Positions 44,933-54,033 of a stretch of DNA of 64,000 nt are shown here, in pieces; the stretch's first letter is position 1, and every line of letters starts with the position of its first letter. The translations under genes and the position numbers were made by a program. The stretch is from Synechococcaceae cyanobacterium. Its GTDB lineage: Bacteria > Cyanobacteriota > Cyanobacteriia > PCC-6307 > Cyanobiaceae. Where the stretch lies: NCBI GenBank assembly GCA_947378425.1, contig CANCJV010000011.1, positions 1 through 64,000 of the forward strand. Direction: 5' to 3'. The notes beneath the pieces are model-generated. The model did not search any database. It worked only from the letters and a program-made list of their open reading frames with translations, and was not told where the DNA came from.

Positions 44933-45413
44933 ACCGGGCGGTGGCCGAACCCGCTCGGATCGGCCGCAGCCGGCAGCGCCGCCACCACGCCGACAGAGCG
45001 CGACAACATCAGACCGTTCGCTTCTGGATCGCAACGAGCCGGCGCCTGGCTCCAGCCCATGGCTGAGCCCAGTCTCTGAACAATCGGCATCGGCCCGTGT
45101 CCTGGCTCGCGATGCATCCGGACCTCAAGGATCCTGCTGACTCCTCCAGCCTGACTTCACGCATCACGCCGTTTCACCTCCAATCGCCTGGTTGAACCCC
45201 AAGGCTGAATCCCTGTCCTCCGGCAATCGGCAGGTGTCCTGGCTGCCGACGATCCCAGGACTGACAGAACGTCCAGGGACTTGCGGACCAGCTTGGCGCC
45301 AAGCGCGCGAGGTGCCCGCCGGCCAACCTCAGGATTGAGCCCAAGGCGGGGCCCAGCATCCAGCCATCAACCAGCCCTTCAGCCCGGCTCAGAGTCAGAG
45401 GTCGGCCTGGCTT
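44933..45413. other. 481-bp intergenic region
   Basis: No gene is supported. It holds a 14-bp perfect palindrome GCTTGGCGCCAAGC at 45289-45302 and, at its right end, the first copy of a 24-bp repeat (45400-45423). Confidence 0.55.
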
Positions 45414-45458
45414 TCAGCCAGGCTCTGAATCCTTGGTCGGCCTGGCTTTCAGCCAGGC
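45400..45458. repeat. 24-bp tandem direct repeat, each copy a hairpin
   Basis: The 24-bp unit beginning GGTCGGCCTGGC occurs at 45400-45423 and again at 45435-45458, with a period of 35 bp. Each copy contains the palindrome GCCTGGC-TTTCA-GCCAGGC. The first copy supplies the TGA stop (complement of 45414-45416) of the minus-strand gene, and the second encodes its residues around AWLKARP. Confidence 0.8.
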
Positions 45459-45644
45459 CTCGTGGGGCAAGGGTTCGGTGCCGTACTCCCAGTCGTCGTA
45501 GTCGGGGTCGTTGCGGATCTTCTGGTGCTCCTCTTTCTGCACGTCGAAGTTGTGGGGGTGGGCAGCGCCGGTGTCGGGCTCCACCAGCGCCTGCCCCTCC
45601 ACCGGGGCGGCGTCGGACGGGGGAAGGGTGTCAGCGGGGTCCAT
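45414..45644 (-). CDS. Small acidic conserved protein
   Basis: A 76-residue soluble, acidic protein. The first 27 residues are variable (MDPADTLPPSDAAPVEGQAL). A well-formed core follows: HPHNFDVQKEEHQKIRNDPD then YDDWEYGTEPLPHEAWLKAR. I recall similar short proteins in marine and freshwater Synechococcus, without a known role. The last ten residues (PTKDSEPG) and the stop come from a 35-bp tandem duplication read in a different phase, so the natural C-terminus was probably altered. There is no membrane segment. Confidence 0.7.
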   Translation of the reverse strand: MDPADTLPPSDAAPVEGQALVEPDTGAAHPHNFDVQKEEHQKIRNDPDYDDWEYGTEPLPHEAWLKARPTKDSEPG

Positions 45645-45799
45645 GGGCGCAGGCGATCAGATCCCCATTCTCCCTGGGCGAGGAACGCCATCGGGTGGCT
45701 CAGGCCCCGTACACCATGAGCCGACGAAACCACAACGGCTGGCGGCGCTGCGCTGAGGCAGGCTGAACCAGCCCAATCCCTATCTGTTGATCGGCTGCC

Positions 45800-46111
45800 A
45801 TGGCCCACGCAGCACGCGCCGGACTGCTCACCTGGCTGATCGCCATGGCGGGTTCCGCCATGGCCATGACGCCCCTGACGACCCTGCAGCAGGCAGCAAG
45901 CCAGTGCTTCGCGAACCCCAGCGCGGCCCGTTGCGACGGGGTCTGGGACCTGTCGGCCCAGCTGAAGCAACAGGCGGAGAAGAACGAGCAGCTTGGCTGC
46001 TACTCGTCCCTGCTGGCCCTGGAGTCGATGGTGTCCATGGCGAAGCTGGGGTCCCAGGATCACGCGCAGCAGACCAAGGCCTTGCAGACAACGTCACGGG
46101 AATGCCCCTGA
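45800..46111 (+). CDS. Small secreted cysteine-containing protein
   Basis: The 103-residue product has a Sec signal peptide (ARAGLLTWLIAMAGSAMA, cut before MTPL or nearby). The small mature domain has four cysteines: ASQCFAN, AARCDGVWD, LGCYSSL and the terminal ECP. Two disulfides in a helical periplasmic protein are plausible. The DLSAQLKQQAEKNEQLGCYS segment looks helical. I do not recognise a family. ATG at 45800 is clear. It stands alone, and 313 bp without a gene follow. Confidence 0.62.
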   Translation: MAHAARAGLLTWLIAMAGSAMAMTPLTTLQQAASQCFANPSAARCDGVWDLSAQLKQQAEKNEQLGCYSSLLALESMVSMAKLGSQDHAQQTKALQTTSRECP

Positions 46112-46424
46112 ACAAGCCGTCACCCCATTCGGGATCGAAGCCCGCGAGGGCTGAACGGTCCACAGTGTCGAAGCCGCTGGCGCTGGCGTTGATGACGTTG
46201 ACCGGCCTCTCTCCCCGGCAGGAGCTGATGGCGGAGACGGAAAGCAGACCCGGAGCCTGCAAGTTCCGATCGGCCGGTCCTGCGAAGTCAGTCTCTGGCC
46301 AGGCCCCGGTCAACGGGCTGAGCGATCCGATGGCCAAACAGGGCCTGAGCCTGGGACGGGCGCATCGGCCGGGTGACGACCGCCTGAACCAACGGGCTCA
46401 ATCCGGGCCCCAGTGCGGCTTTCT
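46112..46424. other. 313-bp gap between convergent genes
   Basis: Nothing supported: no gene, no clear terminator hairpin and no repeat were found between the secreted-protein gene and the 3' end of ychF. Confidence 0.5.
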
Positions 46425-47516
46425 TCAGACGTTGAACAGGAACTCCATCACGTCCCCTTCCTGCACCACGTACTCCTTGCCTTCGGAGCGCAGCCAGCCC
46501 CGGTTGCGCGCTTCCGCCAGGGAGCCAGCCTCCAGCAGCTGTAAGTAGCTGACGGTCTGGGCGCGGATGAAACCGCGTTCGAAATCGGTGTGGATCACGC
46601 CGGCGGCCTGGGGGGCGGTCATGCCGGCCTCGATGGTCCAGGCCCGCGTCTCCTTCTCACCGGTCGTGAAGTACGTGCGCAGCCCCAGGAGGGAGTAGGT
46701 GGCGCGAATCAGGCTCTGCAGCCCGCCCTCACTCACGCCCAGACCAGCCAGAAACTCGGCCCGCTCCTCCTCCGGAAGTTCAACCAGCTCGGCCTCCACC
46801 TGGGCGGAGATCCGCACCGTCTCGGCGCCCTCCTGGGCCGCCAGCTGCCTCACCGCCTCCACATGGGCGTTGCCGCCAGCGAGGTCATCCTCACTGACAT
46901 TGGTGGCGTAGATGATCGGCTTGGCCGTGAGCAGCCACAGCAGACGCACCATGGCGGCCTCCTCGGGCCCCAGCTCGACGTTGCGGGCCGCGCCTCCCTG
47001 CTCCAGTTCGGCCTGGATGCGCGCCAGGGCGGCATCTTCCACCTGAGCCTCCTTGCTGGTGCGCGCCTGCTTCTTGAGGCGCTCGCGCCGCTTCTCCACC
47101 TGGGCCAGATCCGACAGGCCCAGCTCCAGATTGATGATCTCGGCGTCGCGGACCGGATCCACCGAACCGGAGACATGAATCACATCGTCGTTCTCGAAAC
47201 AGCGCACGACATGGACGATGGCGTCCACTTCGCGGATGTTGGCCAGGAACTTGTTGCCGAGCCCCTCCCCCTGGCTGGCTCCCTTGACCAGCCCGGCGAT
47301 ATCGACGAACTCCACCCGGGTGGGAATCAGTTCCTTCGAACCGGAGATGGCGGAGAGCCTGGCCAGCCGCTCATCGGGCACGGACACGATGCCCGAGTTG
47401 GGCTCGATCGTGCAGAAGGGATAGTTGGCGGCTTCGGCCTGGGCATTGGCCACCAGGGCATTGAACAAGGTCGACTTACCGACGTTGGGCAGTCCGACGA
47501 TTCCGGCTTTAAGCAT
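46425..47516 (-). CDS. ychF: Redox-regulated ATPase YchF (OLA1 family)
   Basis: YchF is an Obg-related P-loop ATPase that binds ribosomes and takes part in stress and translation control. The 363-residue product has G1 GLPNVGKST near the N-terminus and the G3-region [19 protein letters not shown]. In the G4 region the usual NKxD is replaced ([12 protein letters not shown]), which explains ATP over GTP preference. The coiled-coil [20 protein letters not shown] follows. A C-terminal TGS domain ends in [13 protein letters not shown]. Length and all blocks match the family. It is divergent from the membrane-fusion gene at 47680. Confidence 0.96.
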   Translation of the reverse strand: MLKAGIVGLPNVGKSTLFNALVANAQAEAANYPFCTIEPNSGIVSVPDERLARLSAISGSKELIPTRVEFVDIAGLVKGASQGEGLGNKFLANIREVDAIVHVVRCFENDDVIHVSGSVDPVRDAEIINLELGLSDLAQVEKRRERLKKQARTSKEAQVEDAALARIQAELEQGGAARNVELGPEEAAMVRLLWLLTAKPIIYATNVSEDDLAGGNAHVEAVRQLAAQEGAETVRISAQVEAELVELPEEERAEFLAGLGVSEGGLQSLIRATYSLLGLRTYFTTGEKETRAWTIEAGMTAPQAAGVIHTDFERGFIRAQTVSYLQLLEAGSLAEARNRGWLRSEGKEYVVQEGDVMEFLFNV

Positions 47517-47679
47517 GGCCGGAATCTACGGGGAACCGGACCCCCCATCGCCACGCTGGGCCGCGTCAGCGGCGAGACTTGGCGGCAGCGATGTCAGGCC
47601 GATTCCCGCTCCGCCCCCTCTCCCTCCCGTGGTCTCCACCCCCGCAGCGGCCCCGCCAGCCCCGCCCCAGAGCCCGGCG

Positions 47680-48810
47680 ATGCCGACCGCTGGCCTGCGG
47701 CGCCGACCTTTGCTGCGCCAGCGGCGCCTGTGGATCGCCGTCGCGGTGGCCGCCGCCTTGCTGAGCGGCCTGGTCCTCTGGCAGCAACAGCGCAGCCGCT
47801 CCGCCCGCAATGTCATTCCCTTCACCGTGGTCGCCCACTCGGGGGTGCTGCCGGGGGTGGTCTCCGCCAGTGGCGAACTCGATGCGGTGGTGCGGGTGAA
47901 TGTCAGTCCCAAGCGCCAGGGGGTGCTGGAAACCCTCGTGGTGGATGAGGGCGACCGGGTGCAGGCAGGCCAGGCCCTGGGCCGCATGGACAGCGGCGAC
48001 CTGCGCGATCGGCTCCAGGAACTCCAGGCCAACCTGCGCTCAGCCGCGGCCGAACTGGCTCGCAGTCAGAGCGAGCTGCAGCGCAACGAACCGCTGTTCA
48101 GGCAGGGAGCCATCAGCTTCAACGATCTGAACCGCTTCCGCGCCGATTACCAGATCAAGCGCATGGCCTACCTGGCCGCCCGGGAGCGGCTGTCCCAGCG
48201 GCAGGTGGAGCAGGAGGAGCTGATCGTGCGCGCCCCCTTCGGCGGCGTCATCAGCCAGCGCTATGCCGATCCCGGCGCCTTCGTCACTCCCACCACCACC
48301 GCGTCCAGCAGCCTGGGGGCCACCAGTTCCTCGATCGTGGAGGTGGCCAAGGGTCTGGAGGTGATCGCCAAGGTGCCGGAGAGCGACATCGGACGCCTGA
48401 AGCTGGGCATGCGGGCCAGCGTGCGGGTGGATGCCTTCCCCGATCGCCGCTTTGCAGCCGTGGTGCGGCAGATCGCGCCGAGGGCGGTGAAGACCAACAA
48501 CGTCACCTCCTTTGAGGTGAAGCTGAGCCTGCTGGATCCAGCCCCGGAGCTGCGCATCGGCATGACCGCCGACATCGATTTCCAGACCGGCCAGCTGCAG
48601 GCCCGCACCCTGGTGCCGACCGTGGCCATCGTCACCGAAACCGGCCGCCCCGGCGTGCTGCGGGTCGGCAAGGATCAACAGCCCACGTTCGAGCCCGTGG
48701 AACTGGGGGCCAGCAGCGGCAAGGACACCCAGATTCTCAGCGGTCTGGAGCCCAACACCCGCGTCTTCATCGACTTACCCCCCTGGGCGAAGAAACGCAA
48801 AGCGGATTGA
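47680..48810 (+). CDS. HlyD-type periplasmic adaptor (membrane fusion protein)
   Basis: The 376-residue product is an efflux adaptor that links an inner-membrane pump to an outer-membrane channel. It has a basic N-terminus with one anchor helix (RLWIAVAVAAALLSGLVLWQ). The lipoyl half-motifs are VNVSPKRQGVLETLVVDEGD and VRAPFGGVISQRYADPGAFV, flanking an alpha hairpin (LQELQANLRSAAAELARSQS). A beta-barrel region with VPESDIGRLKLGMRASVRVD follows. ATG at 47680 was chosen; in-frame GTG at 47629 and ATG at 47515 lead through Pro-rich sequence. No pump gene follows; wecB is convergent. It may work with a pump encoded elsewhere, and a link with export of the giant protein is unproven. Confidence 0.85.
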   Translation: MPTAGLRRRPLLRQRRLWIAVAVAAALLSGLVLWQQQRSRSARNVIPFTVVAHSGVLPGVVSASGELDAVVRVNVSPKRQGVLETLVVDEGDRVQAGQALGRMDSGDLRDRLQELQANLRSAAAELARSQSELQRNEPLFRQGAISFNDLNRFRADYQIKRMAYLAARERLSQRQVEQEELIVRAPFGGVISQRYADPGAFVTPTTTASSSLGATSSSIVEVAKGLEVIAKVPESDIGRLKLGMRASVRVDAFPDRRFAAVVRQIAPRAVKTNNVTSFEVKLSLLDPAPELRIGMTADIDFQTGQLQARTLVPTVAIVTETGRPGVLRVGKDQQPTFEPVELGASSGKDTQILSGLEPNTRVFIDLPPWAKKRKAD

Positions 48811-48855
48811 ACCTCCTGTTGAGGCCGACAGGCTGAAAGCGACGGGTTGAAGCCG

Positions 48856-48883
48856 GCCCGCTGAAACCACGACTTCAGCGGGC
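48856..48883. terminator. Shared hairpin between convergent genes
   Basis: GCCCGCTGAA (48856-48865) pairs perfectly with TTCAGCGGGC (48874-48883) around an 8-base loop. It lies between the adaptor gene stop (48810) and the wecB stop (48907). No T-run follows on either strand, but the position suits a bidirectional transcription end. Confidence 0.6.
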
Positions 48884-48906
48884 AGCCCCGGAACCTGGCC
48901 TGAACT

Positions 48907-50115
48907 TCAGCCGGCGGCGGTCGTGGAGCGAGCCGCCAGAAAGCGGCGTGCGGCGACCACGATCCTGCCGCTGGCCAGGCCATCGCCAAAGGGGTTGTGG
49001 GCCCTGGCCATCGCCCCATAGGCGTCTTCGTTCTCCAGCAGCAGGCTGGTTTCCCTCAGGATCGCCGCGGCCTCGGTGCCGATCAGTTTGGCGGTGCCGG
49101 CAGCGACCGCCTCGGGCCGCTCGGTGGTGCGCCGCAGCACCAGCACCGGTTTGCCCAGGGCCGGGGCCTCCTCCTGCAGGCCGCCGGAATCGGTCAGCAG
49201 CAGGGTGCACCCCCGCATCGCCGCCACCAGCCGGTCGTAGTCGAGCGGCTCGGTGAGAAAGGCGCGGGGATGGCTGCCGAGCAGGGCCTGCAACGGTTCG
49301 CGCACGGTGGGATTGCGATGCAGCGGCAGCAGCAGGGCGGTGTCGGGGAAGCGATCCAGCACCGCCAGAAAGCCGCGGCCGATCTGCTCGAGCCGTTCAC
49401 CCCAGTTTTCGCGCCGATGCACCGTGGCCAGCAACACCCGCTGCTGCTGCCAGTCGAGGCCGGGAACATCGAGCTCCGGCGCCGACTCCGCCATCAACAG
49501 CAGGGCATCGATCACCGTGTTGCCGGTGATGATCGTCTCGCCGACGACACCGGAGGCCTGCAGGTTGGCGGCCGACTGGTCGGTGGGAGCGAAATTGAGC
49601 TGGGCCAGCTGGGAGATCAGGCGGCGATTGGCCTCCTCCGGGAAGGGATCGAACAGGTTGTCGGTGCGCAGGCCCGCCTCAACGTGGCCCACGGGGATCT
49701 GTTCATAAAAGGCGGCCAGGGCACTGGCAAAGGCGGTGGTGGTGTCCCCCTGCACCAGCACCAGATCAGGGCGATGGCTGGCGAACTCCTGCTTCAGCCC
49801 CTGCAGGGCTCCACAGGTGACGTGGGTGAGGGTCTGGTTGGGGGCCATCAGGGCCAGATCGTGATCGGCCTGCAGAGCGAACAGCTCCATCACCTGACTC
49901 ACCATCTCGCGATGCTGGCCCGTGAGCACAACCCGGGTGCGGAAATCCTCCGCCGCCAGGAAGGCGCGGATCACCGGGGCCAACTTGATCGCTTCCGGCC
50001 GGGTGCCCAGCACAATGGTGACCAGTGGGTGCGCCGGCATCGAGGCGAACGGCTGGGCCGCGGACGGCGACGCACCAGGAGAAGCGGTGGGAACGGCGCC
50101 GGTGGGAGCTTGCAA
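48907..50115 (-). CDS. wecB: UDP-N-acetylglucosamine 2-epimerase (non-hydrolysing)
   Basis: The enzyme interconverts UDP-GlcNAc and UDP-ManNAc, a precursor for surface polysaccharides. The 402-residue product has VTIVLGTRPEAIKLAPVIRA and the conserved VLTGQHREMV. PVGHVEAGLRTDNLFDPFPE with its catalytic residues is present, as are LATVHRRENWGERL and LLTDSGGLQEEAPALGKPVL. An in-frame ATG at 50040 (MPAHPLVTIVLGTRPEAI) is an equally good start, because the first 25 residues are Pro/Ala-rich. The gene is divergent from pilT across about 115 bp. No other polysaccharide genes are adjacent. Confidence 0.93.
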   Translation of the reverse strand: MQAPTGAVPTASPGASPSAAQPFASMPAHPLVTIVLGTRPEAIKLAPVIRAFLAAEDFRTRVVLTGQHREMVSQVMELFALQADHDLALMAPNQTLTHVTCGALQGLKQEFASHRPDLVLVQGDTTTAFASALAAFYEQIPVGHVEAGLRTDNLFDPFPEEANRRLISQLAQLNFAPTDQSAANLQASGVVGETIITGNTVIDALLLMAESAPELDVPGLDWQQQRVLLATVHRRENWGERLEQIGRGFLAVLDRFPDTALLLPLHRNPTVREPLQALLGSHPRAFLTEPLDYDRLVAAMRGCTLLLTDSGGLQEEAPALGKPVLVLRRTTERPEAVAAGTAKLIGTEAAAILRETSLLLENEDAYGAMARAHNPFGDGLASGRIVVAARRFLAARSTTAAG

Positions 50116-50230
50116 AACCTGGGGGCGGCTGTGCCGATCCTAGAAAGGTGGATTGCCGCTCCCAATCCAAGGCGAACCAGGCCGTGGCTGAAGGTGCCAG
50201 CATGGACCAGATCGGGATTCTGTGGGCGCC

Positions 50231-51406
50231 ATGGCCGAGTTACCGTTCGGGCTCACCGGGGCCACCACCATGGCGCCGCCCCCCGTCGCGGATGGGGCAG
50301 CCCGGGAAGCACCCATCCCTGCCCAGGCCTCGGCCGACAACGGCGGACCGGAGACCCTCGAATCGATCGTGCGGGTCGCCCACCAGAAGAACTACTCCGA
50401 CGTCCACATCGGTGTCGGCGAGCAGCCTCGCTTCCGCGATCGGGGCGACATGATGCGCACCGAATGGCCCGTCACCGACAAGGTCAGGTTCCGGGACTGG
50501 ATGCGCGAGATGCTGAGTCCCGCCGAGATCGACACATTTTTGCGCGAAAAGGAATACGACGGTTCCTTTGATTTCGGCTATGTGCGCGTGCGTATCAACC
50601 TGCTGGACACCCTGCGCGGTCCGGCGATGGTGCTGCGCCTGATTCCCCAGAAGATCGCTTCGGTTGAGGATCTGGCGCTGCCGAAGGTGCTGAGTGAGCT
50701 GGCCCAGCGTCCCAAGGGCATGCTGCTGGTGACGGGCCCGACGGGTTCAGGCAAGAGCACCACCCTGGCAGCCCTGATCGACTTCATCAATCGCACGATG
50801 AAGCGCCACATTCTGACGATCGAGGATCCGATCGAATTTGTGCATGAGAGCCAGCAGTCCCTGATCCGCCAGCGGGAGGTGAACCATCACACCAAGCTGT
50901 TCGGCAATGCCCTGCGGGCCGCCCTGCGCGAAGACCCGGACGTGATCCTGATCGGCGAAATCCGCGACCAGGAGACCCTGACAACAGCGATTGAAGCCTC
51001 CCAGACCGGCCACCTGGTGTTCGGCACGCTCCACACCAATTCCGCCGTGCGCACCGTGGAGCGGGTGCTGGGCATGTACAAACCCGAAGAACAGGAACAG
51101 ATCCGCAGGGCCGTCTCGGAGTCCCTGCTGGCGGTGGTCTCCCAGGGGCTGATTCGCACCACCGATGGCAAGCGCTGCGGTTATCACGACCTGTTCATCA
51201 ACACAGACGCCTGCCGCGACTACATCCTGCATGCGCAGCTCGATGAGATCGAGCAGATCATGGAACGCAGCAGTTTTGATGGCATGCAAACCAGCAATCA
51301 GGCGCTCGCCAATCTGGTCGAAGCCGGACGCGTGACGGTGGAAGACGCCATGGCGCTGAGCCTGAGACCCACGGAACTGGCCCAGAGGCTGCGCGGCAGA
51401 ATCTGA
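50231..51406 (+). CDS. pilT: PilT-type pilus retraction ATPase
   Basis: PilT is a hexameric ATPase that powers type IV pilus retraction, needed for twitching motility and DNA uptake. The 391-residue product has an N-terminal PAS-like part (YSDVHIGVGEQPRFRDRGDM). Walker A is LLVTGPTGSGKSTTLAAL. The Asp box is ILTIEDPIEFVHESQ, Walker B is LREDPDVILIGEIRDQETL, and the His box is GHLVFGTLHTNSAVRTVERV. The PilT-typical C-terminal AIRNLI motif is not obvious, so a PilT-like paralogue or an adapted retraction motor is possible. A Pro/Ala-rich 25-residue stretch precedes the conserved part. ATG at 50231 is preferred over an in-frame GTG at 50222. No other pilus genes are in the window. Confidence 0.88.
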   Translation: MAELPFGLTGATTMAPPPVADGAAREAPIPAQASADNGGPETLESIVRVAHQKNYSDVHIGVGEQPRFRDRGDMMRTEWPVTDKVRFRDWMREMLSPAEIDTFLREKEYDGSFDFGYVRVRINLLDTLRGPAMVLRLIPQKIASVEDLALPKVLSELAQRPKGMLLVTGPTGSGKSTTLAALIDFINRTMKRHILTIEDPIEFVHESQQSLIRQREVNHHTKLFGNALRAALREDPDVILIGEIRDQETLTTAIEASQTGHLVFGTLHTNSAVRTVERVLGMYKPEEQEQIRRAVSESLLAVVSQGLIRTTDGKRCGYHDLFINTDACRDYILHAQLDEIEQIMERSSFDGMQTSNQALANLVEAGRVTVEDAMALSLRPTELAQRLRGRI

Positions 51407-51499
51407 GGCCGGACAGGTGGCGGTGGCAATCAGCCGCTGCAGCCCCATCAGCCATGGCGATGGTCGTCAGCCTTGGCCATCAAGCCCTGATGCTGGTGA

Positions 51500-51670
51500 T
51501 CAGCCGTGAGGGCTGGCCACGACCCTGGCCAGAACGAGCACGCCGATACCGACTGAAAGTCCCAACATGGCCAGGCGGCCGTTCCAGATCTCGGCCTGGG
51601 GCGTGAAGCCGCGTCGCCAGGCGTTGAGCTCTTCCTGAGAGACAGGTTCGGGGCTGTTCACCGGGGCCAT
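51500..51670 (-). CDS. hli: High-light-inducible protein (Hli/Scp)
   Basis: Hli proteins are one-helix relatives of plant LHC proteins that bind chlorophyll and carotenoid. They protect photosystems during light stress and chlorophyll-protein assembly. The 56-residue product has a soluble N-terminus (SQEELNAWRRGFTPQAE) and the LHC motif EIWNGRLAMLGLSVGIGVLV. That motif carries the Glu and Asn-Gly-Arg ligands in one membrane helix. The ATG at 51670 gives the usual length; longer minus-strand extensions reach into the tsaD end and are not family-like. It sits just downstream of tsaD on the same strand, a placement I recall from other Synechococcus. Confidence 0.92.
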   Translation of the reverse strand: MAPVNSPEPVSQEELNAWRRGFTPQAEIWNGRLAMLGLSVGIGVLVLARVVASPHG

Positions 51671-51824
51671 GGGAGGACAGGCTTGGAGGGCACAGGCAGG
51701 GATCGCCGGACGTTGGGGGCCGGTCTTTTGGCAGCGGGCTTTCGGGAGCCAGGTGAAGGTCGTCGAGACCATGGGGTGGAACCCTGTCTTGACGTCCTGA
51801 TGGAACAGATCCACCCTAACGGCT

Positions 51825-52883
51825 TTAAAAGCACGGCTGGGTTTCGTAAAGCCGATCCGCCTGATCGAGCGGCAAGCGAGCCCCCACCCCCAGGGTCGTC
51901 GCACTTCGGCAACCGGCCTGAAACCGCTGCTCGGCCGCCAGGGCAATCATGGCGGCGTTATCGGTGCAATACGCCAGGGGCGCCACCCGCCAGGCCAGGT
52001 TCTGAATGGCGGCCTGCTGCTCCAGCCGATCGCGCAGGCGCTGATTGGCCGCCACCCCACCCACCAGCACCAGGGTGCGGAGATCCTCGTCGGCGGCGCA
52101 GCGGCAACTGCGCTCCACCAGCACCTCGGCCACCACCCGCTCGAAGCTGGCGGCCAGATCCGCCAGGGGCAGGGGCTCGCCGCTGGCCTGCAGGGCCTGC
52201 ACCTGGCGCAACATGGCGGTCTTGAGGCCGCTGAAGCTGAAGTCATAGGGATGGAAGCCTCCCTCAGGCAGGGACACCCGCCCCTTGGGCAGCCGGAAAC
52301 GTTGCGGATCCCCCGTCAGCGCCGCCGCCTGAATCGCCGGTCCACCGGGGTAACCCAGGCCCAGCAACCGGGCCACCTTGTCGAAACACTCGCCGGCGGC
52401 GTCGTCACGGCTGCGGCCCAGACGCCGGTAGCAACCGGGACCATCCACCCGCACCAGCTCCGTGTGGCCACCGCTGACCAGCAGCACCAGACAGGGCCCC
52501 GGCGGCAAGGGCTCCGGCCCCAGCTGGGCCGAACAGAGATGGCCTTCCAGGTGATGCACGCCGATGAAGGGCTTGCCATGCAGCCGGGCCAGGGTCCGGC
52601 CGGTCAGCGACCCCACCAGCAGGGCCCCCACCAGCCCGGGCGCCACCGTGGCGGCCACCGCATCGAGGGAGGCCAGGCCGATGCCGGCCTCCGCCAGCAC
52701 CTGCTCGATCAGGGACGGCAGGGCCTCCAGATGGCGGCGGGAGGCGATTTCGGGCACCACCCCGCCCCAGCGGGCGTGCTCCTCCACCTGGGAGGCGATG
52801 GCGCTGGCGAGCACCCGTTGATCGCGCACGATCGCCGCCGCTGACTCGTCACAACTTGTTTCGAGCGCCAGAACGGTGGCCAT
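51825..52883 (-). CDS. tsaD: tRNA N6-adenosine threonylcarbamoyltransferase
   Basis: TsaD transfers the threonylcarbamoyl group to A37 of tRNAs that read ANN codons, in a complex with TsaB and TsaE. The 352-residue product begins [20 protein letters not shown]. It has the metal-binding histidines in [15 protein letters not shown] and the ASKH-fold phosphate loops [11 protein letters not shown] and [17 protein letters not shown]. Length and motifs are normal. It is divergent from psaF across 75 bp, the known picocyanobacterial arrangement. Confidence 0.96.
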   Translation of the reverse strand: MATVLALETSCDESAAAIVRDQRVLASAIASQVEEHARWGGVVPEIASRRHLEALPSLIEQVLAEAGIGLASLDAVAATVAPGLVGALLVGSLTGRTLARLHGKPFIGVHHLEGHLCSAQLGPEPLPPGPCLVLLVSGGHTELVRVDGPGCYRRLGRSRDDAAGECFDKVARLLGLGYPGGPAIQAAALTGDPQRFRLPKGRVSLPEGGFHPYDFSFSGLKTAMLRQVQALQASGEPLPLADLAASFERVVAEVLVERSCRCAADEDLRTLVLVGGVAANQRLRDRLEQQAAIQNLAWRVAPLAYCTDNAAMIALAAEQRFQAGCRSATTLGVGARLPLDQADRLYETQPCF

Positions 52884-52958
52884 GGCTCAGGATCGCCTCT
52901 CTTACTGTCCGCTGGTGACATCCTGCCCCCACGGCAGCCTCTAACCGGCCCCCTCTCC

Positions 52959-53438
52959 ATGCGCCGTCTTTTCGCCGTTCTTCTCTCCGTCTTCCTGCTG
53001 TTCGGCTTCGCCCCTGTGGCCAACGCCGAAATCGGCGGCCTGACCCCGTGTGCCGAAAGCCCCCGTTTCCAGCAGCGGGCTGCCGGGGCCACCACCGCCC
53101 AGGCCAAGGCCCGTTTCTCCATGTACAGCCAGGCCCTCTGCGGCACCGATGGCCTTCCCCACCTGATCGTGGATGGCCGCTGGAGCCACGCCGGTGACTT
53201 CATCATCCCGGGCATCGCCTTCCTCTACATCGCCGGTTGCATCGGCTGGGCCGGCCGGGGCTATCTCCAGGCCGTGGCCGGTCGCAAGGACGCCACGATG
53301 CACGAGATCCAGATCGATCTGCCCGTGGCGCTGAAGGCCACCATTGCCTCGGCCACCTGGCCCCTGGCCGCCTTCAAGGAGTTCGGCACCGGCAAGCTCA
53401 CCGAAGCCGACAGCAAGATCACTGTTTCGCCTCGCTGA
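52959..53438 (+). CDS. psaF: Photosystem I subunit III (PsaF)
   Basis: PsaF is a thylakoid PSI subunit with a lumenal N-terminal domain and one or two helices. It helps dock plastocyanin or cytochrome c6 in some lineages. The 159-residue product has a signal peptide (RRLFAVLLSVFLLFGFAPVA, then NAE). The mature start is EIGGLTPCAESPRFQQRA, the lumenal segment ends in GLPHLIVDGRWSHAGDF, and the helix is IPGIAFLYIAGCIGWAGRGY. All match cyanobacterial PsaF. psaJ follows after about 130 bp, before a strong terminator, so the two form an operon. Confidence 0.98.
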   Translation: MRRLFAVLLSVFLLFGFAPVANAEIGGLTPCAESPRFQQRAAGATTAQAKARFSMYSQALCGTDGLPHLIVDGRWSHAGDFIIPGIAFLYIAGCIGWAGRGYLQAVAGRKDATMHEIQIDLPVALKATIASATWPLAAFKEFGTGKLTEADSKITVSPR

Positions 53439-53567
53439 AGCGATAGCCCCGGATCCGATCGGCCACGCTGGTCAGCTGTTTTCCCCTGGGATGATTCGCT
53501 GCCTCGACCCTCCGCTGGACCAGGGACATCGCTCCAGACTTCTCCTTAACGACCCAACTCCGTAGCC

Positions 53568-53684
53568 ATGAAGAAGTTCCTCACCACCGCGCCGGTCTTC
53601 GCCGCCATCTGGTTCACGCTCACCGCCGGGATCATGATCGAGTTCAACCGTTTCTTCCCTGATCTCCTTTTCCACCCGCTCTGA
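53568..53684 (+). CDS. psaJ: Photosystem I subunit IX (PsaJ)
   Basis: PsaJ is a one-helix PSI subunit beside PsaF that helps organise it and binds chlorophyll. The 38-residue product starts [20 protein letters not shown] and ends [15 protein letters not shown], typical in length and sequence. The gene is too short for usual gene finders, so it is easily missed. It is the last gene of the psaF-psaJ operon; a terminator lies 28 bp further on. Confidence 0.97.
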   Translation: MKKFLTTAPVFAAIWFTLTAGIMIEFNRFFPDLLFHPL

Positions 53685-53711
53685 GCCCGGCTCAGTCATC
53701 GTGTTCAACAG

Positions 53712-53740
53712 AGCGGCCCCCTGCGGGGGCCGCTTTTTTG
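53712..53740 (+). terminator. Intrinsic terminator of psaFJ
   Basis: AGCGGCCCCC (53712-53721) pairs with GGGGGCCGCT (53725-53734) around a TGC loop, and the stem runs directly into six T. This is the strongest terminator in the window. Confidence 0.95.
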
Positions 53741-54033
53741 TTGCACTCCATCGACAAGACCTGGCCCGTCGATGACCAGGTCATGGCGATAGCTGAGGGC
53801 CCATCAAGGTCATGCTTACCGGCACAGAGCGCCAGGGCGCGATCGGATCCGGGACCGTGTCATGAAGGGAACGTCCTTGCCCCCTACGCCCGCGGTTCAT
53901 CGGCGCGCCATCGATCCAGTGCGTTCGCAGGGATCCAGAACGGGATGGAGACGCGATCAGCCTGAGACCACACCTGAACCTCCGGCTGAAACAGCCGTTG
54001 TCTCTGCCATGGGGGTGGGTGATGACAGCCCGC
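53741..54033. other. 293-bp gap between psaFJ terminator and gmk
   Basis: A plus-strand frame of 75 codons (53738-53965) is open but has no family features. I see no supported gene, RNA or repeat here. Confidence 0.5.

Noticed and set aside
47680-48810. HlyD-type adaptor as the exporter partner of the giant protein
   Set aside because: It lies about 15 kb away, has no ABC gene beside it, and looks like a general efflux adaptor; nothing in the sequence links the two.
53738-53965. 75-codon plus-strand frame after psaJ
   Set aside because: It begins in the terminator T-run of psaFJ and has no coding features.
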